Shown: piece by piece, positions 41,901 through 53,487 of the stretch
How the letters are laid out: each line of letters begins with the position of its first letter
Position numbering within the stretch: the stretch's first letter is position 1
DNA from: Aristolochia californica
Lineage: Eukaryota; Streptophyta; Magnoliopsida; Piperales; Aristolochiaceae
Length of the DNA stretch: 64,000 nt
Direction of reading: 5' to 3'
Assembly (NCBI GenBank): GCA_029961685.1
Contig: JARWKL010000006.1
Coordinates: 10,546,748 to 10,610,747, forward strand
Program-made: the position numbers and the translations under genes
Notes under the pieces: generated by a model
Told to the model about the DNA's origin: nothing
The model's input: the letters and a program-made list of their open reading frames with translations, nothing else
Database searches by the model: none

Positions 41901-43352
41901 GTAAATCAATATCCGGATCTTATGTCTTTATATCAGGATATTCAACAGGGAACAACTGCTCCTCATTGGACGATTCAGGATCGTCTCATTCTCTACAAAA
42001 ACAGGATATTTTTACATAATACATCACCACTTCTTCACACCATCCTGTCCTCTATCCATGATAGCACACATGAGGGTCGACAGAAAACTTATTTCCGAAT
42101 CAGTCGGGACTTTTACTGGAAGGGCATGAAGACCACAATTGCTGATTATGTCGCTGCTTGTCAGATTTGTCAAAGAAACAAGGCCGAATCTTTAAGTCCA
42201 GCCGGCCTACTGCAACCTCTGCAACTACCATCTCAAATCTGGTCTGATATTTCCATGGACTTCATTGTTGGACTTCCCATTTCATCAGGTAAATCGGTGA
42301 TATTTGTCGTCGTTGATCGGTTTTCAAAATATGGGCACTTCCTTGCTTTGGCGCATCTATATACTGCTGCTCAGGTCGCTCAATTATTTATGGACAACAT
42401 TGTCAGATTACATGGAATTCCCTCATCCATTATCAGTGACAGGGATGCAATTTTTACCAGTCTCTTTTGGAAGGAATTATTCAAATTACAGGGCACCCAA
42501 TTGGCATTTTCGTCAGCCTATCACCCACAAACGGACGGACAAACAGAGGTTGTCAATCGCACTATTGAAATGTATCTTTGTTGTTTTGTGGGGGACGCAC
42601 CTAGAAGATGGGTGAAATGGCTTTCATGGGCAGAATTTTGCTATAACACATCTTACCACACAACACTGGGTACTACTCCCTTCAGGGTAGTTTATGGCAG
42701 AGATCCACCTCGTTTGTTACCATATGAATCGGGGGCATCCAAAGTCGTCACTTTGGACCAAGCATTAGCTGAACGAGATGCTATGCTCACTGAGGTACGT
42801 ACACATCTGCAAGCGGCCCAACACTCTATGAAACGCTTTTATGATAAGAAGCATCGGGAGGCATCTTATTGCCCTGGAGACTATGTGTGGTTAAAGCTTC
42901 AACACTACCGCCAGCTGTCCATGACTGCAGCCAAGCGCCATAAGCTGTCTCCAAAATATTATGGTCCATTTCCGATATTGGACCAAATTGGGCCCGTGGC
43001 ATACCGTTTGCAGCTCCCACCGGAAGCAAAGATCCACAATGTATTTCACGTCTCCCAATTGAAGCCCTTCCAAGGTGACTCGCCCCGACTACACACTCCA
43101 CTGCCGCCACTACATGAGGGCAGAGTCCTTTCTATTCCAGCTCAGGTAATACAAGCACGCCACATTCAAGGGGATTGGGAAATTCTAGTCCAGTGGGCCG
43201 ATGCCGATCCCAGTGACACCACATGGGAGCAGTTATCAACATTTCGACTTTTATATCCTTCCTTCGAGCTTGAGGACAAGCTCTTTCTCCAGGAGGAGGG
43301 TGATGTTATGGACTCTATAGCATCACGAGTTACCAACAGGCGTAGGAATTAA
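38853..43352 (+). pseudogene. B2 gag-pol, one frame from LTR to LTR with three point stops
   Basis: A single reading frame of 1,500 codons spans 38853-43352 with no frameshift. It holds the Gag core (about 39240-39700), a CCHC knuckle (39888-39935), protease 'LVDSGSTHNFIS' (about 40105-40145), RT with '[11 protein letters not shown]' (41052 on), RNase H '[16 protein letters not shown]' (about 41480), integrase HHCC (about 42055-42180) and D,D,E core (42250-42570), and the 'DPSDTTWEQL' chromodomain-like tail. Stops are TAG 39417-39419, TAG 39702-39704 and TGA 40650-40652. B1 has CAG, CAG and CGA there. The start lies in the 5' LTR and the natural stop in the 3' LTR. Inactive as it stands. Confidence 0.95.
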
Positions 43353-43697
43353 TTAATGTGTTTTTCAATTCCCATGTAATTGTCTTTGGTTTGGGTTGGT
43401 TTAGCATTTATTGGTTTGAACCATTGACCCAAGAGGTCTTTAGGGTTTTGGACGTCCTCCACCCTATTTAAGGGGACGACTAGGGTAATGAAGATTATGA
43501 ATTGAGTTCACTCTAGTTAACGTAATTTAGATAAACAGGTCAAGAGTTCCTTCAAGCTCTCTTCCGAATTTCCCCAATTCTCCTTTCTGAAATTCAATCC
43601 CCTTCAACCCCTCATTCCATCTCAACGTCAAGCAAGATAATGGAAGGAAGAGAAGAGAGGAGGGTGACAAGATCCATGGCTCGTGAGGATCCTAACA
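43304..43697 (+). repeat. 3' LTR of B2
   Basis: 394 bp; differs from the 5' LTR by four substitutions. Its first 49 bp encode the pol end ('DVMDSIASRVTNRRRN'). A purine-rich AGGAGGAGGGTGA tract precedes it at 43291-43303. Confidence 0.96.
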
Positions 43698-44613
43698 ATG
43701 CAGTACCCTGTATTCTATTTTGCCAAAATGGCTTTCTTTGTAAAGACTCTTTTAGAACTCTCTGTTTGTGCTCCACAGCCCTGGCATAATTCATTGCTGA
43801 GTCCAAATTTGTCGGACCCAGTAATTCCACTTCCAATCTGACTGCCTCTGTCAATCCAGCATTAAAAATCTGAACATGTAGGTGAGGAGGAACAAATTCA
43901 CTAGCTCTGGCCAACGTTTCTTGGAACGTTTTTTGGTAAACTTCTAAGGTGCTGGTCTGTTTTTAGTTGATCAATTCCCCCACTGGGTTGCTGCTAGCTG
44001 GAGGTCCAAACCTCAACTGGCAAGCATGTTTAAAGTGCAGCCAATCCTGAATGGAATGGACATTTCGGTAGTGATGAAACCACATGAGCGCTTCATCGAG
44101 CATGTGGTAGGCGGCCAAAGTAACCTTGTCCATTTCCACCGTTTGTTGATGATAAAAGAATTGTTCACATTTCGTGAACCACAATAAAGGATCTTTAGAG
44201 CCATCATATGTAGGAAAGTTAAGTTTAAAGTACCTGGGAACCGTTGATGGTGCTTGTGCATGAGTGGTCATTGAACCCATTGGTTGGCGTAGGGGTGGAT
44301 TTGGAGGTGGCGTGAATTGTTGGTGGGGAACTGGTTGTGGTTGAAAATTGGTTGCTGGTGGTGGCGTTGGTGCTTGAAGTGCAGCAATTTGTCGGAGGAT
44401 GGATTGTAGAGATGATTCCAGACTTTGTAAGGTAGTATTGATGTGAGAAATTTCAGTACCTTGAAGAGTGGATCGTTGTTGAAGTTCTGAAAGGACTTGA
44501 CGTATGTCCTCTGGAGAAGAGGAATCACCGAGGGTGGACCTGTCTGATACCACGTTGTTAGGATCCTCACGAGCCATAGATCTTGTCACCCTCCTCTCTT
44601 CTCTTCCTTCCAT
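43698..44613 (-). pseudogene. B1 gag, 5' part
   Basis: Starts in the B1 5' LTR at 44611-44613 (MEGREE..TRSMARED), crosses the primer site ('NNVVSDRS') and stays open to TAA at 43963-43965, where B2 has TAC. It resumes to the B2 insertion point at 43698. It contains the Gag core 'YDGSKDPLLWFTKCEQFF', 'AAYHMLDEALMWFHHY', 'RLRFGPPASSNPVGE'-like sequence and the following helix. The knuckle part lies beyond B2 (about 38400). Confidence 0.92.
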
Positions 44614-44968
44614 TACCTTGCTTGACGTTGAGATGGAATGAGGGGTTGAAGGGAATTGAATTTCGGAAAGGAGAATTGGGGAAAAAACGGAAGAGAGCTT
44701 GAAGGAGCTCTTGACCTTTTTATCTAAATTACGTTAACTAAAGTGAACTCAATTGATAATCTTCATTACCCTAGCCGTCCCCTTAAATAGGGTGGAGGAC
44801 GTCCAAAACCCTAAAGACCTCTTGGGTCAATGGTTCAAACCAATAATTGCTAAACCAACCCAAACCAAAGACAAAACCAAACCAAGAAACAATTACATGG
44901 AAATTGAAAAATACATTCATTAATTCCTATGCCTGTTGGTAACTCATGATGCTATAGAGTCCATAACA
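44556..44968 (-). repeat. 5' LTR of B1
   Basis: 413 bp, ten differences from its partner. TATA-like CTATTTAAGG on the minus strand near 44788. It ends at 44968, followed by GTTTA, the target duplication. Confidence 0.95.
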
Positions 44969-45506
44969 GTTTAATCCTAAGAAATCTATCTTAGTTTTAA
45001 ACAATTCTGATTTTTTTGTTGACTGTTGTACCCACGTTTGTTAAGGCATTTAATACCTTAAGTAATTGCTCTTTATGTTGATCCTTTGTTTCCAAAAAGA
45101 CTTGAATGTCATCAACATAAACTAAGCAGAATTTAAACAATGGTTTGAGGATGTCGTCCATTCTTCTTTGAAATATGTTCGGTTCTTGTTTTAACCCAAA
45201 TGGCATAACAAGCCACTCATAATGTCCCGAAGGACAACTGAATGCAGTAAGGGGAATAGCTCTTTCGGTGAGACGAATTTGCCAAAACCCTAAAATCGAA
45301 CTTGGAAAACCATTGTTTTCCTCTTATTGCAGCTATTAACCTTTCTTTGTTCGGAAGGTAGTAACCGTCCATTTTTGTGTCTTCATTAACCTTTTTATAG
45401 TTAATGACCACTCTTGCTTTTCCACATTTTATCTCTGCATGATTCCTAACAAGAAAAGCAGGAGAAGTATGTGGAGAATAACTTACATGTATTAATCCTA
45501 GAGTGA
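44969..45506 (-). pseudogene. EPRV RT palm segment between B1 and C
   Basis: Minus-strand pieces 45520-45217 ('LGLIHVSYSPHTSPAFLVRN', 'KARVVINYKKVNEDTK') and 45206-44997 ('MPFGLKQEPNIFQRRMDDIL', 'YVDDIQVF'). The YVDD active site is present but the following Leu is Gln. A deletion of several residues follows 'KFDFRVL'. The segment lies between the target duplications of B1 (44969-44973) and C (45502-45506). Confidence 0.87.
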
Positions 45507-45881
45507 TGTTAGGCTCTCTAGCCATGGATCGAGTCAACCGGTGATCTCCTCTAGCTTCTAGATTGAATGACGAAGAAGAGAAGGATTTGGGGTTCTTGGA
45601 ACGCCCAATGATGAAGAGACGTGAGCCTTTGAAGGAGCTCCAACCTTAGGCCTCTTTAGAGAGAGAACCTGATCTCATTTAGACTAATGATCAATGCTTG
45701 CTTCCATTCAATCACTTGACGCCCTAAATAGGTCAAGGAAAACATCAAAGGTTCTCTAATTACAATTAGACCCTTATGGAACTTCAAATTACAATTAAAC
45801 CCCTAAGGTACTGAAATACAAGTTTACTCCATCTCTTCTCTTCTCCGGTTAGCCATTCTTGATGCTATGGAGTCCATAACA
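45507..45881 (-). repeat. 3' LTR of C
   Basis: 375 bp. It encodes 'TRSMAREPN' near its end, which runs outward and in frame into viral RT (45537-45217). TATA-like CCTATTTAGGG (minus) near 45730. Confidence 0.94.
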
Positions 45882-47285
45882 TCACCCCCCTCCTGAAGAA
45901 AGAGCTTGTCCTCAAGCTCGAAAGTGGGGAATAGAGTCTGGAAGGACTCGAGTGTCTCCCAAGAGGCTTCTATCAATTCCTTGTCAGTCCACCGAACAAG
46001 CACTTCCCAAGCGTTGTTAACTCGCGTGGCTTGAAGGATCTGAGCGGGCGTGGGCATGGACCTGCCATCTTTGAGAGGAGGCAGAGGGGTATGCAGCAAT
46101 GGTGAGTCTCCCTTGAATGGCTTGAGAAGGGAGACATGGAAGACATCATGGAGCTTGGCATCTGGTGGTAGTTTCAAATGATACGCCACAGTGCCAATAC
46201 GGTGCATGACCTGGAATGGCCCATAAAATTTTGGAGAGAGCTTATGGCTTTTGATGGCTGCAAGCGATAGTTGGTGGTATGGCTGAAGTTTGAGCCAAAC
46301 AAAATCTCCAGGTGCAAAGGAAAGGGGACGATGTCCTTTGTCATAAGTATGCTTCATAGTTGCTTGTGAACGTTGTAACTGAAAGCGTACTTGAGCAAGC
46401 ATTGCATCTCTGTCGGCTAATGCTTGGTCCAATGCCACTACTCGAGAAGACCTCGGTTCATAAGAAAGTAGGCGCGGAGGTTCGCGCCCATAAACAACTC
46501 GAAAAGGGGTAGTACCCAATGCGGTGTGGTATGAGGTATTATAACAATACTCCGCCCATGGTAACCAACAAACCCACTGTCGGGGCGTGTCCCCCACAAA
46601 GCACCACAAATACATCTCCAATGTGCGGTCAACCACCTCTATCTGGCCATATGTTTGAGGGTGGTATGCTGAAGAAAAAGCTAACTTAGAGCCATGGAGC
46701 TTAAATGGTTCCCCCCAGAATTTACTGGTGAAGATAGCATCACGATCGCTGGTGATGGTCTTCGGAAGGCCATGGAGACGGACAATATTATCCATGAAGA
46801 GCTGAGTGACTTGTGTTGCTGTATACGGATGGCTGAGGGCCATAAAGTGGGCATATTGCGAGAACCGGTCTACCACAACAAGAATAACAGATTTCCCTGC
46901 AGAAGGAGGAAGACCATCGATAAAATCCATTGAGAGATCTGTCCATACCTGTGAAGGAAGTTGAAGTGGCTGGAGCAAGTCAGCAGGTTGTAAGGATTCA
47001 GACTTATTCCTCTGACAGACCTGGCACGCTGCAACATACTCAGCAATGACCCGCTTCATACCTCTCCAATAAAACTCCCGACTGAGGCGGTAGTATGTCT
47101 TCTGCTGGCCTTCATGTGTACTATCATGAAAGGAGGTAATAATGGCAGGAAGGAGTACCGACGAAGGATGAAGATATATGCGTCCTTTATACAGAATGAG
47201 ACCGTCCTGTAGTGTCCAGTTCTTGTCCTTGGAATGGTTTTCGATTTGAGCTTGTAAGGCAAGGAGATCTGGATGATGGCTAGTA
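45824..47285 (-). pseudogene. C pol: integrase and chromodomain-like C-terminus (493-codon frame)
   Basis: The frame 47305-45824 is open. It holds HHCC ('HDSTHEGQQKTYYR', 'CQVCQRNKSES'), core residues in '[15 protein letters not shown]', '[13 protein letters not shown]' and 'PQTYGQIEVVDR', the '[15 protein letters not shown]' segment, 'WTDKELIEASWETL', and 'FELEDKLFLQEGGDVMDS'. It stops inside the 3' LTR. Only the join to D truncates it (20 codons at the right come from D flank). This is the best preserved integrase of a C-type element here. Confidence 0.93.
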
Positions 47286-48193
47286 TGTTGTGGACTCAGT
47301 AGCACATCGAGTCACACAATGAAGAAGACAACAACAACTCACTCAATAGGATTTAATTCTTATATTTTTTTGAGTAGGATTTATTTCTTATATTGTTTTA
47401 AGTAGGATTTATTTCTTATATTGTTTTAAGTAGGAGTTATTTCTAATTACTTTATATGTAAGGGCATTATGGGGAATTATTGTAACCCTAACCCTAAAAC
47501 TCCCTATTTAAGGGATAGGTATGAATGAAATAGGTAAGCTTTAAGATTTTAGAATAACATAGTCTAAATAGGTAGAGATCACCTCTTGATCTCGAGTTTA
47601 GGGTTTACTCCAAAAATCCAACCATCCTTCACCCTCCATTGCCATCCATCTTCACCCAAATTCATCCACCATCATCCCTACTAAGAAAAGGAGCTTCCTG
47701 CCCCTTTTCCAAGCCCAAAGAGGAGGTCTATCCTCCCTCTTGGCAGCAGCAGCAAGAGAGGCCGAATTCCTCCCTTACCAAGCAGCAAATTGAGGATTTT
47801 TATCCTCAAATCTTGAGCAAATCCTGGTGCAACGTGGGAGCTGATCATAACATCAAAGAAGAGGTATTAATCTATACCAAACTCGTGTTTCAAGTTATTT
47901 AAGAAAGAAGGATTGCATTGTTAGCTAGATCAGCAACAAAGAGGGCCAAACCCTCTTTGCCGTGACCAAAAAAAGAGAGCACCTTGCTCTAGCAAGGCCA
48001 GCATTGCTGTGGGGTCTTCTACCTAGCACAACAACTCAGTAGGACCCTCGAAAGAGGATCTTTCCTCCTGGCCAAGCACTGGTTAAGGAGAAATACTCAT
48101 ACACAGACCCTTGACGTGAAGTGAGTAAATTCTGAGTGCTGGATTCACAAATCCCACACCGTGTTACTCGATCCATGACCCGGGACCGTAACA
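47286..48193 (+). repeat. 5' LTR of D (long, with telobox)
   Basis: 908 bp. Short 28-bp-like repeats (AGTAGGATTTATTTCTTATAT) occur at 47370-47430. A telomere-like double motif (AACCCTAACCCTAAA) lies near 47483-47500, just upstream of the CTATTTAAGG TATA region (about 47507). The end encodes the start of Gag ('RVTRSMTRDRN'). Confidence 0.94.
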
Positions 48194-51100
48194 ACTTGGT
48201 ATCAGAGCAGGGTAACATGGGGGATCATATCAGCAATGAAGAAATCCAAATCAGGATACAAAAGATAGAAGATAGCCTTGAAACAGCACAACCAGTGTTG
48301 GGAAAGGTTTGTGGTTTGGAAGAAGAGATGAGCCGAATCATTAGCATGCTATAGGAGTTGAGGACAAAGAGACATCAGAGTCCAGAGGTGTGAGAGGTTG
48401 CTCAACCATATCACAGAAGAGGGGAGCAGTGACCTAGGCGCACTGCTGTCCAAGCACCTCAGCATGGAGGCACAATCCCAAGGTACACCAAGTTAGAGTT
48501 TCCCTCTTTCAATGGTTCTATGGATCCCATAATTTGGTTGCATAGATGTGAAATTTTTTTTTTGAACCAAGGGACTACTGAATGGGATAAGGTGCAACTA
48601 GCCTCTTTCCATATGACAGATGAAGCCATATTATGGGTGACTCAAGTAGAGAAAGAGAGATCGGGAATGATTTGGGACGAATTTAAAAATCTATGCACAG
48701 TTAGATTTGGGCCTCCCGCCAACATCAACCCCTTGGGAGAGTTAGTCCTATTGAGACAAACGGGTTCAGTGGAACACTATCAAAAACTCTTCCAGGAAAA
48801 GTTGGCTCGTGTTGGAGAGAGGGTATTGGTTGACCAGCAGGTCTCCTTATTCACAGCAGGTCTCAATGAGTATTTATGGCTAGAGGTAGAACTCCTTATG
48901 CCCACGGATCTAGCTCATGCCATGAATATGGCCCGAGCAATGGAACAACGACAACAGTTGCAGCAACGTAAGTCGGGTTGCTCGAGTGAGAGGAACACTT
49001 CCTCCACGTGGCAAGGGCGCCGCTATAATTCATCTCAGGGAGCATCTACAGCAGCACCATCCAGACACACTCCGACTACGACTCGGGTAGCCGATCCCCG
49101 CCCTGGTAATTCCCTACCGAGCTTTATAAAAAAATTGACGAGTGCGGAGATGGCAGAAAGGTAGTCCAAAAATCTCTGTTATAACTGCGATGAGCAGTAT
49201 CGGGTCAGACACCAATGTAAATGATTATTTTGGCTCGAGATGGAGGATTCAGAGGATCCAGAGGAACCAAAGGATATTATCGAGGAGGAACCACCAGAGA
49301 TATCCTTGCATGCTATTACTGGGCTGAAATCGCCTACTACAATGCAAGTCTGAGCTCATGTCATCGACCGAGAACTGGTGGGACTAGTCGACTCGGGGAG
49401 TACACACAATTTTCTGAGTTTGACAACCGCACAACATCTCCAGCTCCAGATACACACTCATTCGACAGCCACCGTCTCAGTGGCCAATGGCGAGAAGGTC
49501 CCTAGCTATGGGATTAGTAAGGCGGTAACTTTTTCCATTGGATTTACTTCATTTAATGCAGAATTTTTTTTTATTCCCCTAGCGGGATTTGATATGGTTT
49601 TAGGCACTAAATGGTTACAAACATTGGGGCCCATTCTGTGGGACTTTTCGGCTTTAACCATGAGCTTTGATTTGGCCGGAAGTCGGGTGCTCTTACAGGG
49701 CTGTCAGGTGGACAGGACCCACCGCATACACACTTTGCAGACACAGGATCAGCCTGCCAGTACTAGTGATGGTCTGGTTGAGGAGTTCAATGACTTCTTC
49801 CAGGTGCCTTCGGGGTTGCCTCCCATGAGGCACTGTGACCACAGGATCTGTCTGAAACCAGGTTCTGAGGTAGTGGCCGTGCGACCATACCGTTACCCAC
49901 ACCTTCAGAAGGACGAGATAGAGCGTCAGTGCCATGATATGTTGAAACAGGGTCTTATTCGTCCCAGCCGCTCCCCGTTCTCTTCACCCGTCTTACTTGT
50001 GAAGAAACATGATGGGACATGGAGGTTCTGCGTGGATTATCGGGAGTTGAACGTGCAGACAGTAAAAGACAAGTTCCCGGTTCCGGTAGTGGATGAGCTT
50101 CTGGATGAGTTACATTGGTCGTGGTTACTCACTAAACTCGACCTCCGTTCGGGATACCATCAGTTCCGGATGCACCCCTCTGATATCGAGAAGACGATGT
50201 TCCGCACGCACCATGGCCACTTTGAGTTCGTCGTCATGCCATTCGGGTTATCCAATGCACCCTCCACTTTTCAAGCTTTGATGAACGAGGTATTTAGCCC
50301 CTATCTTCGAAAATTTGTTCTTGTATTTTTTGATGATATTTTGATATATAGCAAGTCGGTTGAAGAGCACTTGGCACACTTGAGGATTGTTTTCGACTTG
50401 TTAAGAGCACATCAGCTCTATTTGAAACACTCCAAGTGTTCTTTTGCGGCTTCACATGTGGGATATCTGGGACACACTATCTCAAATGAGGGGGTTATGG
50501 TGGATCCCGAGAAGATCCGAGCTATTCACGAGTGGCCGCAACCACAGTCGTGTTCTGCATTACGAGGTTTTCTGGGTCTTGCGGGCTACTACCGCAAATT
50601 TATTCAGAACTATGGGCCAGTGGCAGCACCATTGACGAGTTTACTCAAGAAAAATTCCTATATTTGGAATGAGGGGGCCACCATGTCATTTGTGGCACTC
50701 AAAGCTGCCCTCGCATCCGCGCCAGTATTACAACTTCCCAACTTCGACGAATTGTTCGTGGTAGAGTGCGACGCTTCGGGCGTGGGCATGGGGGCCGTTT
50801 TACAGCAGCTGGGCCATCCTATTGCTTATTTTAGCTGACAGTTGGCAGTCCGCCATCACAAACTGGCAGCCTATGAGCGCGAATTGATTGGGTTGGCCAA
50901 AGCGGTCCAACATTGGAGGCCTTATCTCTGGGGCCGGACTTTTCTCATACACACAGATCACTACAGCCTTAAATTCTTACTAGAACAGTGTTTGACGACG
51001 TCGCCACAACAACACTGGATCAGTAAGTTGTTGGGGTTTGACTTCTCGGTGGAGTATCATGCGGGGAGATTAAATAAGGTGGCAGATGCCTTGTCATGGT

Positions 51101-52641
51101 GTTTTGAAGATCAGCAGTCGGTCTATTCTATCAGCCAGCCGAGATTTCTTATTATGGACTTGGTGCGAGAAGCACATGCTACCAACCCTGCACTGCAGGA
51201 ACTGCATCAGCAGATCTCGGAAGGTACAATGAATGTGAAGTGGTCCATCCAGGATTCGTTTATTTATTACAAGCATCGGATTTTCCTTCCACCTGAGTCC
51301 CAGTTGATTCCAGCTATTCTCTCGGCCTACCACGACAGTACACACAAGGGGATCCAGAAGACCTTGCACAGAATTCGAGCTGATTTTTACTGGCAAGCCA
51401 TGAAACCCTCTATTGCAACTTATGTGGGCGACTGTCAGGTATGCCAGCGCAACAAAGCCAAGCACTTGAGTCCAGCCGGTCTTCTCCAGCCTTTGGCCCT
51501 TCCTACGCAGGTTTGGGCCGACATTTCAATGGATTTTGTGGAAGGCCTACTCCTGTCAACCGGCAAATCCGTACTTTTCGTAGTGGTTGATCGATTTTCC
51601 AAGTACGGGCATTTTATACCGATGGCTCATCCGTATATAGCAACACAGGTTGCTCAGACTTTCCTGGAGTAGATAGTCTGCTTACATGGCATTCTAGAAT
51701 CCATTGTGAGTGACAGAGATGCAGTTTTCACGAGCACCTTTTGGCGGGAATTGTTTCGCTTGAGTGGGACGAAATTGAAGTTCTCCTCCGCCTATCATCC
51801 ACAGACAGACGGGCAGACTGAGGTGGTGCACCACACCATCGAGATGTATCTACGGTGCTTGGTGGGGGATCGTCCGCGGCAATGGGTTCAATGGCTTCCG
51901 TGGGCCGAATACTGTTACAACACTTCGTTCCACTCTGCATTGCAATCCACTCCTTTTCGGGTTATATATGGCCGGGATCCACCTCGCCTCCTCTCGTACA
52001 ACCCTGGGTCCACCCACGTGGACACGATTGATCAGACACTCATAGACAGGGATCTACTACTACAGAATATCTCAGAACGGCTACGACGTGCCCAAGCTCG
52101 GATGAAGGATGTATACAATAGAGGCCACCGTGAGGTCTCTTTTGAGGTTGGAAAGTATGTGTGGCTATGGCTCCAGCCCTACCATCAGCAGTCTCTAGCG
52201 GGACCTCCACGTCATAAGCTCTCACCCAGATTTTTTGGGCCATTTCCCATTCTTCGACGCGTTGGACCAGTCGCCTATCAACTCAAATTACCGGACACAG
52301 CCAGAATTCACGATGTCTTTCATGTCTCTCTTTTGAAGCCGCATTCCGGAGCACAGCCTACATCCACTCCATTCCTACCACTGGTTGATCATGGCGAGGT
52401 TATTCTTAACCTAGCTGCGGTGTTACGTGCACGGCTGACCAATGATCATTCGGAGATTCTCGTTCAGTGGACGGACACTGACCCCGACGCTGCAACATGG
52501 GAACATGTGGACATCTTCAAACAAGTCTACCCAACTTTTGAGCTTGAGGACAAGCTCTTTCTCCATGGGGAGGCAGATGTTGTGAACTCAGTAGCACACC
52601 GAGTCACACAACGAAGAAGACAACAACAACTCACTCAATAG
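48136..52641 (+). pseudogene. D gag-pol, one frame with about eight point stops
   Basis: Everything lies in one phase from an ATG inside the 5' LTR (48136 or 48175) to the stop inside the 3' LTR (52639-52641). Contents: Gag core 48520-49164, knuckle with Cys residues in 'CYNCDEQYRVRHQC' (about 49177), protease 'LVDSGSTHNFLS' (about 49384), RT with '[10 protein letters not shown]' (about 50325), RNase H (50760 on), integrase with 'MDFVEG', 'SDRDAVFTSTFW' and 'PQTDGQTEVVHH', and 'DPDAATWEH'. Stops: 48352, 48391, 48430, 49162, 49222, 49351, 50836, 51670. Four of these can be checked against E, which has CAG or CGA at each. Confidence 0.93.
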
Positions 52642-53487
52642 GATTTAATTCTTATATTTCTTTGAGTAGGATTTATTTCTTATATTGTTTTAAGTAGGAT
52701 TTATTTCTTATATTGTTTTAAGTAGGAGTTATTTCTAATTACTTTATATGTAAGGGCATTATGGGGAATTATTGTAACCCTAACCCTAAAACTCCCTATT
52801 TAAGGGATAGGTATGAATGAAATAGGTAAGCTTTGAGATTTTAGAATAACCTAGTCTAAATAGGTTGAGATCACCTCTTGATCTCGAGTTTAGGGTTTAC
52901 TCCAAAAATCCAACCTATCCTTCACCCTCCATTGCCATCCATCTTCACCCAAATTCATCCACCATCATCCCTACTAAGAAAAGGAGCTTCCTGCCCCTTT
53001 TTCCAAGCCCAAAGAGGAGGTCTATCCTCCCTCTTGGCAGCAGCAGCAAGAGAGGCCGAATTCCTCCCTTACCAAGCAGCAAATTGAGGATTTTTATCCT
53101 CAAATCTTGAGCAAATTCTGGTGCAACGTGGGAGCTGATCATAACATCAAAGAAGAGGTATTAATCTATCCCAAATTCGTGTTTCAAGTTATTTAAGAAA
53201 GATGGATTGCATTCTTAGCTAGAGCGGCAACAAAGAGGGCCAAACCCTCTTTGTCGTGACCAAAAAAAGAGAGCACCTTGCTCTAGCAAGGTCAGCATTG
53301 TTGTGGGGTCTTCTACCTAGCACAACAACTCGGTAGGACCCTCGAAAGAGGATCTTTCCTCCTGGCCAAGCACTGGTTAAGGAGAAATACTCATACACAG
53401 ACCCTTGACGTGAAGTGAGTAAATTCTGAGTGCTGGATTCAAAAATCTCACGCCGTGTTACTCGATCCATGACCCGGGACTGTAACA
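52578..53487 (+). repeat. 3' LTR of D
   Basis: 910 bp. Its first 64 bp encode the pol end ('DVVNSVAHRVTQRRRQQQLT'). It carries the same telobox and TATA arrangement near 52775-52805. It ends GACTGTAACA, followed by TAGTA. Confidence 0.94.

Larger units (their letters stand above)
38517..43697 (+). mobile_element. Ty3/gypsy element B2, young, nested in B1
   Basis: LTRs 38517-38910 and 43304-43697 are both 394 bp and differ at only 4 sites (1.0%), the least in the window. The target duplication ATGCA is exact. Same family as B1, opposite strand. The primer site TGGTATCAGACA starts at 38914. Apart from three point stops the whole coding frame is intact, so this is a recent insertion. B2 and B1 internal regions are closely similar at the protein level. 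Confidence 0.97.
34586..44968 (-). mobile_element. Ty3/gypsy element B1, split by B2
   Basis: LTRs 34586-34998 and 44556-44968 are both 413 bp and differ at 10 sites (2.4%). The target duplication GTTTA is exact at 34581-34585 and 44969-44973. It is inserted in the EPRV RT/RNase H. The primer site is TGGTATCAGACA near 44543-44554 (minus strand). A relative in the opposite orientation (B2) is inserted in its gag, with ATGCA duplicated at 38512-38516 and 43698-43702. Without B2 the element is about 5.2 kb. Confidence 0.95.
47286..53487 (+). mobile_element. Ty3/gypsy element D, nested in C
   Basis: LTRs 47286-48193 (908 bp) and 52578-53487 (910 bp) have about 22 substitutions and two one-base indels between them (about 2.4%). 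TAGTA is exact at both ends. The primer site TGGTATCAGAGC at 48197-48208 matches initiator-Met tRNA at 12 of 12 bases. The coding frame runs LTR to LTR in one phase. Its LTR family is unrelated in sequence to A-C but is shared with the truncated element E. Confidence 0.96.

Noticed and set aside
42304..42615. Secondary frames inside B2 and B1 pol (for example 42304-42615, 43110-42826 minus)
   Set aside because: They are shadows of the pol frame in other phases or on the other strand.
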